The notes under the pieces: model-generated
The model's database searches: none
Seen by the model: only the letters and a program-made list of their open reading frames with translations
What the model was told of the DNA's origin: nothing
DNA from: a virus
Length of the DNA stretch: 37,581 bases
IMG/VR virus record: IMGVR_UViG_3300012351_000018
Location: 1-37,581 of that record
Direction: 5' to 3' (one strand)
Position numbers and translations under genes: made by a program
Shown here: positions 13,591 through 21,059 of the stretch, in pieces
Position numbering within the stretch: position 1 is the stretch's first letter
Layout of the letters: each line of letters starts with the position of its first letter

Positions 13591-15102
13591 TCAGACGTTC
13601 CGAAGTGCTGACCGGCCGATCCCGGCCAGTTCCAGCAGGAAGTCCTCGTCCTCCGGCCAGACTTCAAGAGCGAAGGCGTACAGCTCGGCCGCCGCCTGCG
13701 GTGCCGCCACGGCGCCCATGAGGCTCCGGGCCTTGTCCCTGCGCGGGTCCGCCACGGGCGCTGTGAACGCCTCGCTGTGAGGCTGCACGGCCAGAGGAGC
13801 GGGTTCGGCCGCCTCGATCGCCTGAGGCTCCACCGCAACCACGCGGAGGCTATCGAGGTCGAGTACCTCCGCGTGGTTGCGGACCTTTCGAGCGTCCCGG
13901 ACGGAGCGGGCAAGGGCGCAGTTGGCCCAGCCCTGCGAGATGTCCACCCGGTACAGCGTGCAGGTTCCCTGCCCTGCTGGCATGTGCATCACGATGGCGA
14001 AGTCGGTGCGCACCTCCGGAGCGGGAATCCACTGACGCGAGCCCCAGTCGAAGACACCGTTCTCGTTGACCCCGTGCGCATAGCAGGCAAGCTGCATGCC
14101 GATGTCCAGCCAGCCGTACGAGAGATCCTGGCCAGTCTTGACATCCCCGATGACGTGGTCACCGTTGGGGAGCCGGAAGACCCTGTCCAGGGTCCCCGTG
14201 ACGTCCAGCGAACGCACCATCGTGGTCCGTTCCACCATCTCCGGCAGCGGGACCAATCCCGCCCCCTCGATGGCTTCCAGGTACGCATTCAGGTCGCGAC
14301 GGATGGCGTCCGGCAGACCGGCCCACTCCGCCTCGTCCATCAATCCCATGTCGGCACGCTCGGTGTGCGTGTGCATCATCGTGCCGTGGGCGGCAGCGTC
14401 CTTCGATCCGGCGGCATCCTTGATCGAGGTGGCCAGGCCGTCAAGGAACGCCTTGTCCCGCTTAGCGTCCTTGCCTGCGGCCAGGGCGGACATTTGGGGA
14501 TTGTTGCCCGCTCCTACCAGTAGGACACGCTGCTGCCACTGGGACAGCCCCCATTGGTCGCTGAGCATCTTCACGAACGTGGTCACACGCTGGCGTCCGG
14601 CGACGGCCCCGGTAGCAGGGTCCGGGATCTTGTACCGGCCCCATTGGTCGAAGTCGGTCTGCTCCGGCCCCGGCCGCAGGCCGCTTTCTCCGCCCCGGAC
14701 CGTGGGTGTCTGGGAAACCGGGACGGCAGCGGCGAACGGGGCCGGTACGGGCGCCTCTGAGGGCTGCACGGTGCCTCGGTCGTTGGGATCGAGCGGGGCT
14801 CGGTGCGGGTTGGGTCCACCGTGCACGGTCATGACCGTTCCGTTCTCCGCGGTGCGGACGTCCGCTTCCTCTGCCGCCTGCGCTTCCCGGTCGGCGTTAA
14901 CCGTGGCGTTACGGGCAGCGTCCGCGTTAGTCGGTCCCCCCTCTGCGGTGCGGACGTCCACTTCCTCAGCCGGAAGGTCGCTGCCGCCCTGGCATCGGAA
15001 GTCCCGGGGGCCGTGGGAGCGGATACGGCCGTTACTCGTCAGGTTGTACTCGTCCCCACACACGCGGCATGTCCCGCGACCGAGGTTGCGTCGTTCAGCC
15101 AT
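13591..15102 (-). CDS. PD-(D/E)XK nuclease, RecB/Cas4-like, with N-terminal zinc ribbon
   Basis: 503 residues. N-terminus: CRVCGDEYNLTSNGRIRSHG then RCQGG, giving C-x2-C ... H ... C, a likely zinc ribbon (residues 18-40). Residues 45-140 are low-complexity with a duplicated block (AEEVDVRTAEGG and AEEADVRTAENG). The nuclease core is at about 260-345: H at HGTMMHTHTE, VTGTLDRVF (motif D), VIGDVKTG (motif (D/E)XK) and MQLACYAHG (QxxxY), the signature of RecB-type exonucleases. It probably supplies 5' exonuclease or recombination function during phage DNA replication, next to the SF2 helicase and an SSB-like protein. Its start overlaps the stop of the gene upstream. Confidence 0.85.
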   Translation of the reverse strand: MAERRNLGRGTCRVCGDEYNLTSNGRIRSHGPRDFRCQGGSDLPAEEVDVRTAEGGPTNADAARNATVNADREAQAAEEADVRTAENGTVMTVHGGPNPHRAPLDPNDRGTVQPSEAPVPAPFAAAVPVSQTPTVRGGESGLRPGPEQTDFDQWGRYKIPDPATGAVAGRQRVTTFVKMLSDQWGLSQWQQRVLLVGAGNNPQMSALAAGKDAKRDKAFLDGLATSIKDAAGSKDAAAHGTMMHTHTERADMGLMDEAEWAGLPDAIRRDLNAYLEAIEGAGLVPLPEMVERTTMVRSLDVTGTLDRVFRLPNGDHVIGDVKTGQDLSYGWLDIGMQLACYAHGVNENGVFDWGSRQWIPAPEVRTDFAIVMHMPAGQGTCTLYRVDISQGWANCALARSVRDARKVRNHAEVLDLDSLRVVAVEPQAIEAAEPAPLAVQPHSEAFTAPVADPRRDKARSLMGAVAAPQAAAELYAFALEVWPEDEDFLLELAGIGRSALRNV

Positions 15103-15316
15103 TGTCCTGTTCCTGCCCTTCAGACTGGCGCCACATAGCGGCCAGCGTAGCTGTCAGTGCGGGTCCCGCGTGCGGGTTCGTGTCCCCTGCCCTGGCCCAC
15201 ATGTCCAGAAGGACACGCGGCTCAGGGTACGTCTCGTGTTGAACGATCCCGAGGAACGCGATCTGTTCCCAGAGATCCATGAAACAGTTCTCCTGTTCCG
15301 GTACCTGATCACTCAT
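15095..15316 (-). CDS. Small acidic protein (73 aa) before the nuclease
   Basis: I chose the ATG at 15316 (MSDQVPEQENCFMDLWEQIA), which follows GGAGGGGC; the frame is open further upstream but without a ribosome site. The protein is acidic with three Trp residues (DLWEQIAFLG, MWARAGD, MWRQSEGQEQDNG). Its 5' end overlaps the upstream membrane gene by 8 bases and its 3' end overlaps the nuclease gene, so it is embedded in a tightly coupled operon helicase, membrane protein, this gene, nuclease. No family recognised; may be a nuclease or helicase partner. Confidence 0.6.
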   Translation of the reverse strand: MSDQVPEQENCFMDLWEQIAFLGIVQHETYPEPRVLLDMWARAGDTNPHAGPALTATLAAMWRQSEGQEQDNG

Positions 15317-15485
15317 CACTGCCCCTCCACCCTGGCGCGTACTCGTCCATGTATGCCGCCCACTCCAGCTCATGCCGCCGTTCGACAGCCCAGAAGATGA
15401 TCGCGGCGATGAGCATCAGGGCTGAGACTGCCGTGCACACGATAGCTATCAGCACGTACTTGCCTTCCGGAGTCTGAAAGATCAC
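15309..15485 (-). CDS. Single-span membrane protein (58 aa)
   Basis: A GTG start overlaps the helicase stop (GTGA at 15485). The protein reads MIFQTPEGKYVLIAIVCTAV and continues with SALMLIAAIIFWAVERR: one long hydrophobic segment of about 24 residues (10-34), followed by a charged cytoplasmic tail (HELEWAAYMDEYAPG). No signal-peptidase site. Translationally coupled at both ends. It is unusual to find a membrane microprotein inserted between a helicase and a nuclease gene; it might tether replication proteins to the membrane, but that is a guess. Confidence 0.65.
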   Translation of the reverse strand: MIFQTPEGKYVLIAIVCTAVSALMLIAAIIFWAVERRHELEWAAYMDEYAPGWRGSDE

Positions 15486-17158
15486 TGGTTGGTTCTTCCT
15501 GCGAAGGGATCGAAGATCTGCGAGGCTTTCGCCTTACTGATCATTTCACCGACCAGACCCTTGTTGGCGCCCTCGGGGACGACGCACCCCAGTGCTCGCG
15601 CGTAGTTGAGCTGAGCCTCGGACGCCTCTCCCTTGCGCCACCGTGCACCGCGGCGGGCCAGGTAGGCTCCCAGCTCCTCCGCCTCCGCCTCCGCCCATGC
15701 CATGGCGGTTTCCAGCGGCATACCGAGGTAGTCCGTACCGGTCCACTTCAGCGGGTTGCCCTTGGGATCGAGAGGAGCCACGCACACGTCCCAGGTACCG
15801 GGTTCACCGGCCCTGGTAGGCCACAGGAAGACGTATCCGCTGGGTCCGCACGGGACGAACCACACGCCCTGCGGGGTCTGCCCCCAGGCGGAGGAGGACG
15901 AGGCGAACAGGTCGAAGTCCTTGCCGGAGCCTACCGCCAGAAGTTCCTTCGGTTCAGGCTTCGGGCAGGTGCACGCTCCGCGAGGCAGTCCGCATTCCTC
16001 GCACAGGCACTGGCAGGGGAGGCAGCCACAATCGTCGCACGGCCCCCGTTGCTTGAAGAATCCCTCTTCTAGGTCGATCAGGGTGGCCAGCTTGTTGGAC
16101 TGGGAAGCTCCCACGACATCGAGAACCAGGGCGTCAGTCTTCCCCGGGAAGGGCCGCAGCACCCGGCCTACCATCTGCACATAGAGCGGGTTGGACTGGG
16201 TGGGCCGCACGATGACGGCGCAGGATGCCCACGGGGCGTCGAAGCCTTCCGTCAGGACCATGCAGTTGCTCAGTACCCGGATCTCGCCACGCCGGAAGGC
16301 GTCGTAGATCCGGAGCCGTTCCGCCCGGGGCGTCTCTCCCGAGATCACCGCAGAGGAGATCCCCCTGCGGGTCAGTTCCTGCGCCATGATATGGGCCGTG
16401 GCCACGGTCGGGGTGAATGCCACCCCCGGGCGGTCCTCGGCGTGCTCCAGGTAGGCGTCGGCGGCCACGGTCAGAGCGCTGGAGTGTTCGAGCGCGTCCC
16501 CCAGGTCGCCGGTCTGGAAATCTCCGCGCGACTTCTTGACCGCAGATAGGTTCAGGTCGTCCACCTTGACGGATCGGCCCCGGGGCGCCACCAGGAATCC
16601 GTGTTTGACCGCGTAAGCCAGCGTCTTGGAATAGACGACGTCATCCCACACGGACCCTAGTCCGATGCCGTCCGAGCGTGCGAGCGTCGCGGTGAACCCG
16701 ACGTGGTGAGCGCCCTTAGTGGCTTCGTAGATGCCCCCGTAGACCGGAGCGACACCGTGGTGACATTCATCAGTGATGACGAGTCCTACCCGGGGTCCAC
16801 GGCCGTACAGGAGCTCCTTCAACCGGGTCCCTCGGGCGAGAGTCTGCACGCTGGCCACGACCACATCAGCGTTGACGTCGTTGTTCTCCGCCTTGACCTT
16901 TCCCACCCAGAGGTGGGGCGCCACGGCCTTGAGCTTGGACATAGCCTGATCGGCCAGCTCGTCACGGTGGACGAGGACGACGACACGGCCTCCGCGCTCC
17001 TGGTGGAACTTCGCGGCCAGGTGCGAGAAGACCACTGTCTTCCCCATCCCCGTGGGGAGTACCACGGCGGGCCGCCGGACCCCGTCCGACCAGGCAGAGG
17101 TCACCGCGTCGATGGCCTCACGTTGGTACGGACGGAGCGTAAGCAGTTCCTTACTCAC
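15482..17158 (-). CDS. Superfamily 2 DNA helicase (DEAD/DEAH-type, RecG/UvrB-like core)
   Basis: 558 residues. Q-motif-like LRPYQREAIDAV (8-19), Walker A VLPTGMGKTVVF (about 34-45), motif Ia VLVHRDELADQA, motif II VITDECHHG (DECH box), motif III GFTATLARSDG, then the second RecA domain with VLTEGFDAPW and motif VI QMVGRVLRPFPGK. After the helicase core is a cysteine-rich insert (CDDCGCLPCQCLCEECGLPR, ending ACTCPKP) that probably binds two zinc ions, and a C-terminal accessory domain. It uses ATP to unwind or remodel DNA at phage forks. GTG start overlaps the preceding stop by 4 bases. Helicases of this type are standard in the replication module of Streptomyces phages. Confidence 0.92.
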   Translation of the reverse strand: MSKELLTLRPYQREAIDAVTSAWSDGVRRPAVVLPTGMGKTVVFSHLAAKFHQERGGRVVVLVHRDELADQAMSKLKAVAPHLWVGKVKAENNDVNADVVVASVQTLARGTRLKELLYGRGPRVGLVITDECHHGVAPVYGGIYEATKGAHHVGFTATLARSDGIGLGSVWDDVVYSKTLAYAVKHGFLVAPRGRSVKVDDLNLSAVKKSRGDFQTGDLGDALEHSSALTVAADAYLEHAEDRPGVAFTPTVATAHIMAQELTRRGISSAVISGETPRAERLRIYDAFRRGEIRVLSNCMVLTEGFDAPWASCAVIVRPTQSNPLYVQMVGRVLRPFPGKTDALVLDVVGASQSNKLATLIDLEEGFFKQRGPCDDCGCLPCQCLCEECGLPRGACTCPKPEPKELLAVGSGKDFDLFASSSSAWGQTPQGVWFVPCGPSGYVFLWPTRAGEPGTWDVCVAPLDPKGNPLKWTGTDYLGMPLETAMAWAEAEAEELGAYLARRGARWRKGEASEAQLNYARALGCVVPEGANKGLVGEMISKAKASQIFDPFAGRTNQ

Positions 17159-17973
17159 TTCAGGTGACCCTTCAGGTGGTTCTCAAGGTTGGTCCGGCTG
17201 GTGAACTTCCAGTGGCACGACCAGCATTCGTACGCAGGGTCCCCCATGGCAGCGGCTGACAGGCGCAGGACTTCCGCCTCGTACGCCTTTCCAGCGCTTG
17301 CCGTACGGGGTACCTGTAGCTCCGCGTACTGCCGGACCTGTGCGCGGGTCGCCTCGACACCCATACGCCACCCCTGCGCCACGGGGGAGCCCCAGTAAGA
17401 GAGGAGGCTCTCCGGGATCGGAACGCCCATGTACACGCCGTGCGTGTCGCCACGGGTCTCCGAGCAGTCATCGCACGTGTCATCCAAGCCGCGACCGTGC
17501 TTGCAGGTGGCCTGCCCGCCCGGCGTGTACGCCTCTTCAAGTGCCAGGTCCATGCCCGAGTCGTGGGGGACGTGTGCTTCCTGCGCCTCGTCCATGCAGG
17601 GGCACATCGCGTGCATCATCGGGTTGATCTTCTTGCTACGGGCGGAGGCTGCGGCTTCCAGGGCATCGGCCAGACTCAGCCGACCCGCGTCCGCCGGGCG
17701 GTCGATACCGTAGTAGTCCAGAAGCGCTTGGGCCTGCGTCATCCGCCCCACGTCCGCCGGACGCTCAATTCCGTGGGTCTCCTTTAGCCACCCCCAGCCA
17801 GCCACGGTGATGATCGGAAGGTGCCTGCATCGGGGATCGCTTACGTGAGCGATGAGTCCCTGTCGAAGCAAAGCGTCCTCTGTACTTTTCACACAGAGGA
17901 CGCTCCCTCGGCTACTGCCGGAGGAGTCACGCAGCGCCTCAGCCATCTTCGGACTGAGCTTGATCTCGTTCAT
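17155..17973 (-). CDS. Protein with C-terminal classical C2H2 zinc finger, first gene of the leftward early operon
   Basis: 272 residues, ATG at 17973 after GAGGGGCAGG. The last 25 residues hold YECWSCHWKFTSRTNLENHL and KGHLK: Cys-x2-Cys-x12-His-x3-His with the Phe and Leu of the classical finger, a eukaryote-like spacing. The N-terminal 65 residues look like a winged-helix reader (MAEALRDSSG, EDALLRQGLIAHV, HLPIITVAGWGWL). Near residues 65-110 a short block repeats (THGIERPADVGRM and YYGIDRPADAGRL). A middle Cys/His-rich part (MHAMCPCMDEAQEAH, ATCKHGRGLDDTCDDC) may bind more metal. A DNA-binding regulator or adaptor for the helicase just downstream (GTGA overlap) is the most natural idea. 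Confidence 0.7.
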   Translation of the reverse strand: MNEIKLSPKMAEALRDSSGSSRGSVLCVKSTEDALLRQGLIAHVSDPRCRHLPIITVAGWGWLKETHGIERPADVGRMTQAQALLDYYGIDRPADAGRLSLADALEAAASARSKKINPMMHAMCPCMDEAQEAHVPHDSGMDLALEEAYTPGGQATCKHGRGLDDTCDDCSETRGDTHGVYMGVPIPESLLSYWGSPVAQGWRMGVEATRAQVRQYAELQVPRTASAGKAYEAEVLRLSAAAMGDPAYECWSCHWKFTSRTNLENHLKGHLK

Positions 17974-18006
17974 TTTCCTGCCCCTCGCTTCGGTTTCCGT
18001 TTCCAG

Positions 18007-18055
18007 GGGGCCGGGACTTGCGTTGCCAACCCGTGGCTTTCGCCGTCCCGGCCCC
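18007..18055 (-). ncRNA. Structured leader RNA element, copy C
   Basis: Minus strand. Outer arms GGGGCCGGGAC and GTCCCGGCCCC (11 bp, exact) enclose a core with a GGC-GAAA-GCC hairpin, then ACGG, then TTGGCAACGCAA. The core matches the two copies at 23584-23696: (G)RCGAAAGYCAC, 4-6 bases, TGGCARCGCAA, while the outer arms differ completely in sequence but still pair. It begins about 4 bases after the predicted transcript start of the promoter at 18066-18094 and ends about 35 bases before the first gene. I do not recognise it as a described RNA class. Confidence 0.72.
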
Positions 18056-18065
18056 TCTGAGAAGA

Positions 18066-18094
18066 ACTATCCTCCACTAGACATGAGTTGTCAA
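18066..18094 (-). promoter_or_regulatory. Main leftward early promoter TTGACA-17-GATAGT
   Basis: Minus strand CGCTTGACA with TTGACA at 18094-18089, a 17-base spacer and GATAGT at 18071-18066. It drives the helicase/nuclease operon. Its -35 box overlaps, on the other strand, the -35 box of the rightward promoter at 18088-18116. Confidence 0.78.
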
Positions 18095-18116
18095 GCGGAG
18101 ACACGGCGTGTACTGT
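18088..18116 (+). promoter_or_regulatory. Rightward early promoter TTGTCA-17-TACTGT, leaderless
   Basis: TTGTCA (18088-18093), 17 bases, TACTGT (18111-18116). Only six bases (GGGGCC) separate the -10 box from the ATG of the HTH gene at 18123, so the predicted start point is at or next to the A of the ATG and the message would be leaderless, which actinobacterial ribosomes accept. The palindrome TTGTCAA supplies both opposing -35 boxes, so the two promoters should compete. Confidence 0.68.
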
Positions 18117-18122
18117 GGGGCC

Positions 18123-18386
18123 ATGACCACCACAGACAAGATGCTCACCAGGACCGAGGCAGCAGCCCGCCTGGGAGTCTCCATGCGCACCCTAGACCGC
18201 TACATTCGGCAGGGGCGGGTTACCGCTCACAAGTACACGACCGCACCGAACGCCTACAACGGCCCCGGTACGGTCCGTGTCTCAGAAGCATCGCTCACCG
18301 CCTATCTCGCTGCGGCGCAGATGACGCCCGAGGGTAGCAGGGGTGATGATGTGTCACCTCTCTCCGGGGCCCGTGAGGACTCCTGA
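18123..18386 (+). CDS. MerR/excisionase-like helix-turn-helix protein
   Basis: 87 residues. The motif MLTRTEAAARLGVSMRTLDR and YIRQGRVTAHKY (residues 7-38) is the winged helix of the MerR/Xis-type HTH_17 family. It is followed by VRVSEASLTAYLAAAQ and a polar tail. The ATG is essentially at the predicted transcript start, with no SD. As the first gene rightward from the divergent promoter, and one that overlaps the leftward promoter's control region, it is a candidate switch or autoregulator. There is no integrase in the window, so an excisionase role is less likely than transcription control. Confidence 0.8.
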   Translation: MTTTDKMLTRTEAAARLGVSMRTLDRYIRQGRVTAHKYTTAPNAYNGPGTVRVSEASLTAYLAAAQMTPEGSRGDDVSPLSGAREDS

Positions 18387-18425
18387 GAAGACCCCCCCGG
18401 ACCATCTTTACCGAGAGGCAGGCAG

Positions 18426-21017
18426 ATGGCAGTCACCCCCGATCACCGGGATTACCTCCGGCGGTCCGGCGCGATCACCGATGCGGTGATCGATTCCACA
18501 GGGATCATGTCTACGGCGGACGGCATTGCGTTCCCCTGGCAGGGTCCCGGGCTGGAAGAAGGCGCGTACCAACTCCGCCCGGACAACCCGGTCACGGACG
18601 ACCGGGGCCGGGTTATCAAGTACGTCGGCCCGTCCGGTGTGCAGCTCCCGTTCAACAGGCTCCGCGACCACGACGACGACGGCCCCCTGGTCATCGTGGA
18701 AGGCACTAAGCAATCCCTGGCCGTTCTCTCCCACGCCCCGCATCACTACTCGGTGTACGGCCTGGCGGGGTGCCGGGCGTGGTCCGGCCTGCCGCTGTCG
18801 TGGACCGTTGGCCGCGACGTCGTGGTGATGTTCGACGGCGACATGGCCACGAACCGCGACGTTCACGACGCCGCTACAGCGCTTCGCGAAGAACTGGAGA
18901 TGGCCGGGGCCGAGGCGGTCATGTTCGCCCGGTTTCCCTCCCACGGGAAGCAGGGCGTGGACGATGTCCTGGCAGCCATGCCCGAGGCGGACCGGAAGTC
19001 TTCCCTGTCCCGCTGGCTTGGCAAGGCCAAGGTTTCTCCGGGCAAGGCGCCCTCGCGGAAGAACGACAGTCCATTCTTCGACAAGAATGGACTCATGGTT
19101 CAGACACTCGCCACCGACATCCTCTCCGCTCAGCCTGCGGCGCTCACGCTCGAACAGCACGTGTCCATCTACCGCGACGGGGTGTACCGCCCGGACCCGA
19201 TGGCACTGATGTCTGAGGTATCGCTCCGGCTGGGGGAGCAGCACAGGTCCACCCACACCACGTCCACCGAACAGGCGGTCAAGGCATCCCTGTACCGGGA
19301 CGGCAGGCTTCTTCCGGAGCGGACGGACGAGCCGCTGGCCAACTTCCAGAACACCATGGTGGACCTGCGCACCGGGGTGGCTATGCCCCACGACCCCGCC
19401 TACATGTCCCGTATCCAGCACCCGGTCAGGTGGGACCCCGACGCGGCGTGCCCGGTGTACGAGCAGTGGCTCATGGAGGTGATCCCCGATCAGGCAGACG
19501 ACCTGGAAGAGGTCGCGGGGACGATGCTCGATCCCTCCCGTACTCCCAGTAAGGCGCTGTTCGCCTACGGGCCGTCGCACAGCGGCAAGTCCACGTTCCT
19601 GCGGCTCCTGGTTCAGGTGGCCGGGAAGAGGAACACAAGCGCGGTCACGCTGCACGCCATGGCGGAGGACAGGTTCGCAGCGGCGAACGCCTACGGGAAG
19701 TGCCTGAACTCCTCCGCGGACCTATCTCCCAAGGACGTCTCCGACCTGAGTACGTTCAAGATGATGACGGGTGAGGACCCGATCACGGCTAACCGCAAGT
19801 ACGGGACCCAGTTCGACTTCACGAACACGGCACTGTTCGCGTTCAGTGCCAACGAGCTTCCTGCGGTCAACGAGAGCAGTCGCGCCTACGCCAACCGCAT
19901 GAAGCCGTTCCACTTCCGGCACAGCTTCGCCGGTCGGGAGGACCCTTCCCTGGAAGCCAAGCTCCGTGAGGAGTTGCCCGGCATCGTCCAGCGGTGGGTG
20001 AAGGCGTACCAGCGCTTCCTTCTGAGGGGCAACTACCAGCCGACCGACACCGGGGTCAGCTCCGAGTTCGAGCGCGGCAGCGACCGCGTGCGGCAGTGGG
20101 TGGCGGAGATCCTGGCCGTGGTGGCGACTAATGGGCGGAAGGTTCTGCCACCCACCGAAGCGACAACAGCCACCCAGCTGTCCGCCCTCTTCTCGGCGTG
20201 GGCTAGGGACAACGGGGGTCACTCGATCGGCCGAAACAAGCTCATGGCACGTCTGACCAGCATCGATGGCGTAGAGCGTGTCCGAATTGCCCCGACTAAG
20301 GCATGGGGCTTGAACTTGATCGTTAGGCCGGAAGGGGAACAGGGGTTCGAACCCTCTCACCAGGGGGTGGCAGTAGTGGCGGAAACGAGCTATTCCCTCA
20401 CACGCGGGACTTTGGTCAAGGAAGAGTCAAGAAATGGCAGAGGCTCAGATGGATTTTTTCTGACACTTCCGCCACCGGCAGCAGAAACCAACCAGGAGAG
20501 TGCACACCGTGGAACCGATCTTGATCACCCTGCACCTGTACGCGGAGACGAACCGGCCTCCGGCTCTCCCCTGGCCCCGGGACGCGATCACCCGGCGAGC
20601 CAAAGCGATCCAGCGTCGGATCGAGTTCGATCTGTACAACGCCCGTCTTCCCTCCCTTTCGCTCTCGCAGGACCCGAAGTACGCGAACCGGGGCGGGCTG
20701 CTGCTCCCGATCCCGACCTGGGAGAAGGCGGTGGAGATCGAGTTGGAACGGATCGGGATCACCCCGCCCCCGGCGGCCGTAGTGCCGGACGGGTGGACGA
20801 CGGCACGGGCGTACGCGGAGACGTACAGCCGGAACCAGGAGCCGGGGTATCTGGCGGCGGTAGCCCTGCACGCATCCAAGACCGATCCCCTGCCAGCGGG
20901 GCCGTACAAGACGCGCCTGCCCGAGGTGTGGGCGAAGTCCTTCCTGAAGGTCCGGCCGTGACCCCGGACTACCGCGTCAACCCGTTCCTTCCCTTCGTCC
21001 CCGCGCAACGTGTATAG
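18426..21017 (+). CDS. Primase / D5-type SF3 helicase (C-terminal end uncertain)
   Basis: ATG at 18426 after CCGAGAGGCAGGCAG. Residues about 1-200: TOPRIM/DUF3854-like primase part with PLVIVEGTKQSLAVL, VYGLAGCRAWSG and VVVMFDGDMATN. Residues about 300-560: D5_N and SF3 helicase with QNTMVDLRTG, Walker A YGPSHSGKSTFLRLL, MMTGEDPITANRKYG and sensor FAFSANELP. Protein-like sequence continues to about residue 680 (GLNLIVRPEGEQGFEP ... GSDGFF). After that the frame stays open for another ~185 codons but reads as Pro/Gly/Asp/Arg-rich sequence opposite a real gene at 20509. The T6 run at 20454-20459 is the suspect: one T fewer gives TTT TTC TGA and a stop at once. The genuine protein may therefore be about 678 residues. 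Confidence 0.88.
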   Translation: MAVTPDHRDYLRRSGAITDAVIDSTGIMSTADGIAFPWQGPGLEEGAYQLRPDNPVTDDRGRVIKYVGPSGVQLPFNRLRDHDDDGPLVIVEGTKQSLAVLSHAPHHYSVYGLAGCRAWSGLPLSWTVGRDVVVMFDGDMATNRDVHDAATALREELEMAGAEAVMFARFPSHGKQGVDDVLAAMPEADRKSSLSRWLGKAKVSPGKAPSRKNDSPFFDKNGLMVQTLATDILSAQPAALTLEQHVSIYRDGVYRPDPMALMSEVSLRLGEQHRSTHTTSTEQAVKASLYRDGRLLPERTDEPLANFQNTMVDLRTGVAMPHDPAYMSRIQHPVRWDPDAACPVYEQWLMEVIPDQADDLEEVAGTMLDPSRTPSKALFAYGPSHSGKSTFLRLLVQVAGKRNTSAVTLHAMAEDRFAAANAYGKCLNSSADLSPKDVSDLSTFKMMTGEDPITANRKYGTQFDFTNTALFAFSANELPAVNESSRAYANRMKPFHFRHSFAGREDPSLEAKLREELPGIVQRWVKAYQRFLLRGNYQPTDTGVSSEFERGSDRVRQWVAEILAVVATNGRKVLPPTEATTATQLSALFSAWARDNGGHSIGRNKLMARLTSIDGVERVRIAPTKAWGLNLIVRPEGEQGFEPSHQGVAVVAETSYSLTRGTLVKEESRNGRGSDGFFLTLPPPAAETNQESAHRGTDLDHPAPVRGDEPASGSPLAPGRDHPASQSDPASDRVRSVQRPSSLPFALAGPEVREPGRAAAPDPDLGEGGGDRVGTDRDHPAPGGRSAGRVDDGTGVRGDVQPEPGAGVSGGGSPARIQDRSPASGAVQDAPARGVGEVLPEGPAVTPDYRVNPFLPFVPAQRV
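20509..20961 (+). CDS. Hypothetical replication-module protein (150 aa)
   Basis: GTG at 20509 (MEPILITLHLYAETNRPPAL) with CAGGAG about 11 bases upstream; a GTG at 20500 is too close to the SD. Codon use is strongly GC at third positions, as in surrounding genes, which marks this as the real coding frame of the stretch. Features: LPWPRDAITRRAKAIQRRIE, a YANRGG turn, a helical EKAVEIELERIGI, then a Pro-rich part and AEVWAKSF-like end. No cysteines, no membrane segment. The whole gene lies inside the open tail of the primase/helicase frame. No family recognised. Confidence 0.68.
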   Translation: MEPILITLHLYAETNRPPALPWPRDAITRRAKAIQRRIEFDLYNARLPSLSLSQDPKYANRGGLLLPIPTWEKAVEIELERIGITPPPAAVVPDGWTTARAYAETYSRNQEPGYLAAVALHASKTDPLPAGPYKTRLPEVWAKSFLKVRP

Positions 21018-21018
21018 T
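21013..21018 (+). promoter_or_regulatory. Possible -10 box TATAGT for the lipoprotein gene
   Basis: TGTATAGT occurs in the 100-base gap after the 20509 gene, 42 bases before the lipoprotein GTG. No good -35 box lies 17 bases upstream (TCCCTT). An independently expressed lipoprotein inside a replication operon would fit a moron-like gene, but evidence is one box only. Confidence 0.35.
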
Positions 21019-21059
21019 AGCCAGTGATGGACAACCCACGACATCTAGGCAGGCTCACC

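Noticed and set aside
18123-18386. Excisionase of a temperate phage
   Set aside because: The HTH type would fit, but no integrase or attachment site is visible in a complete genome, so a regulatory role is preferred.
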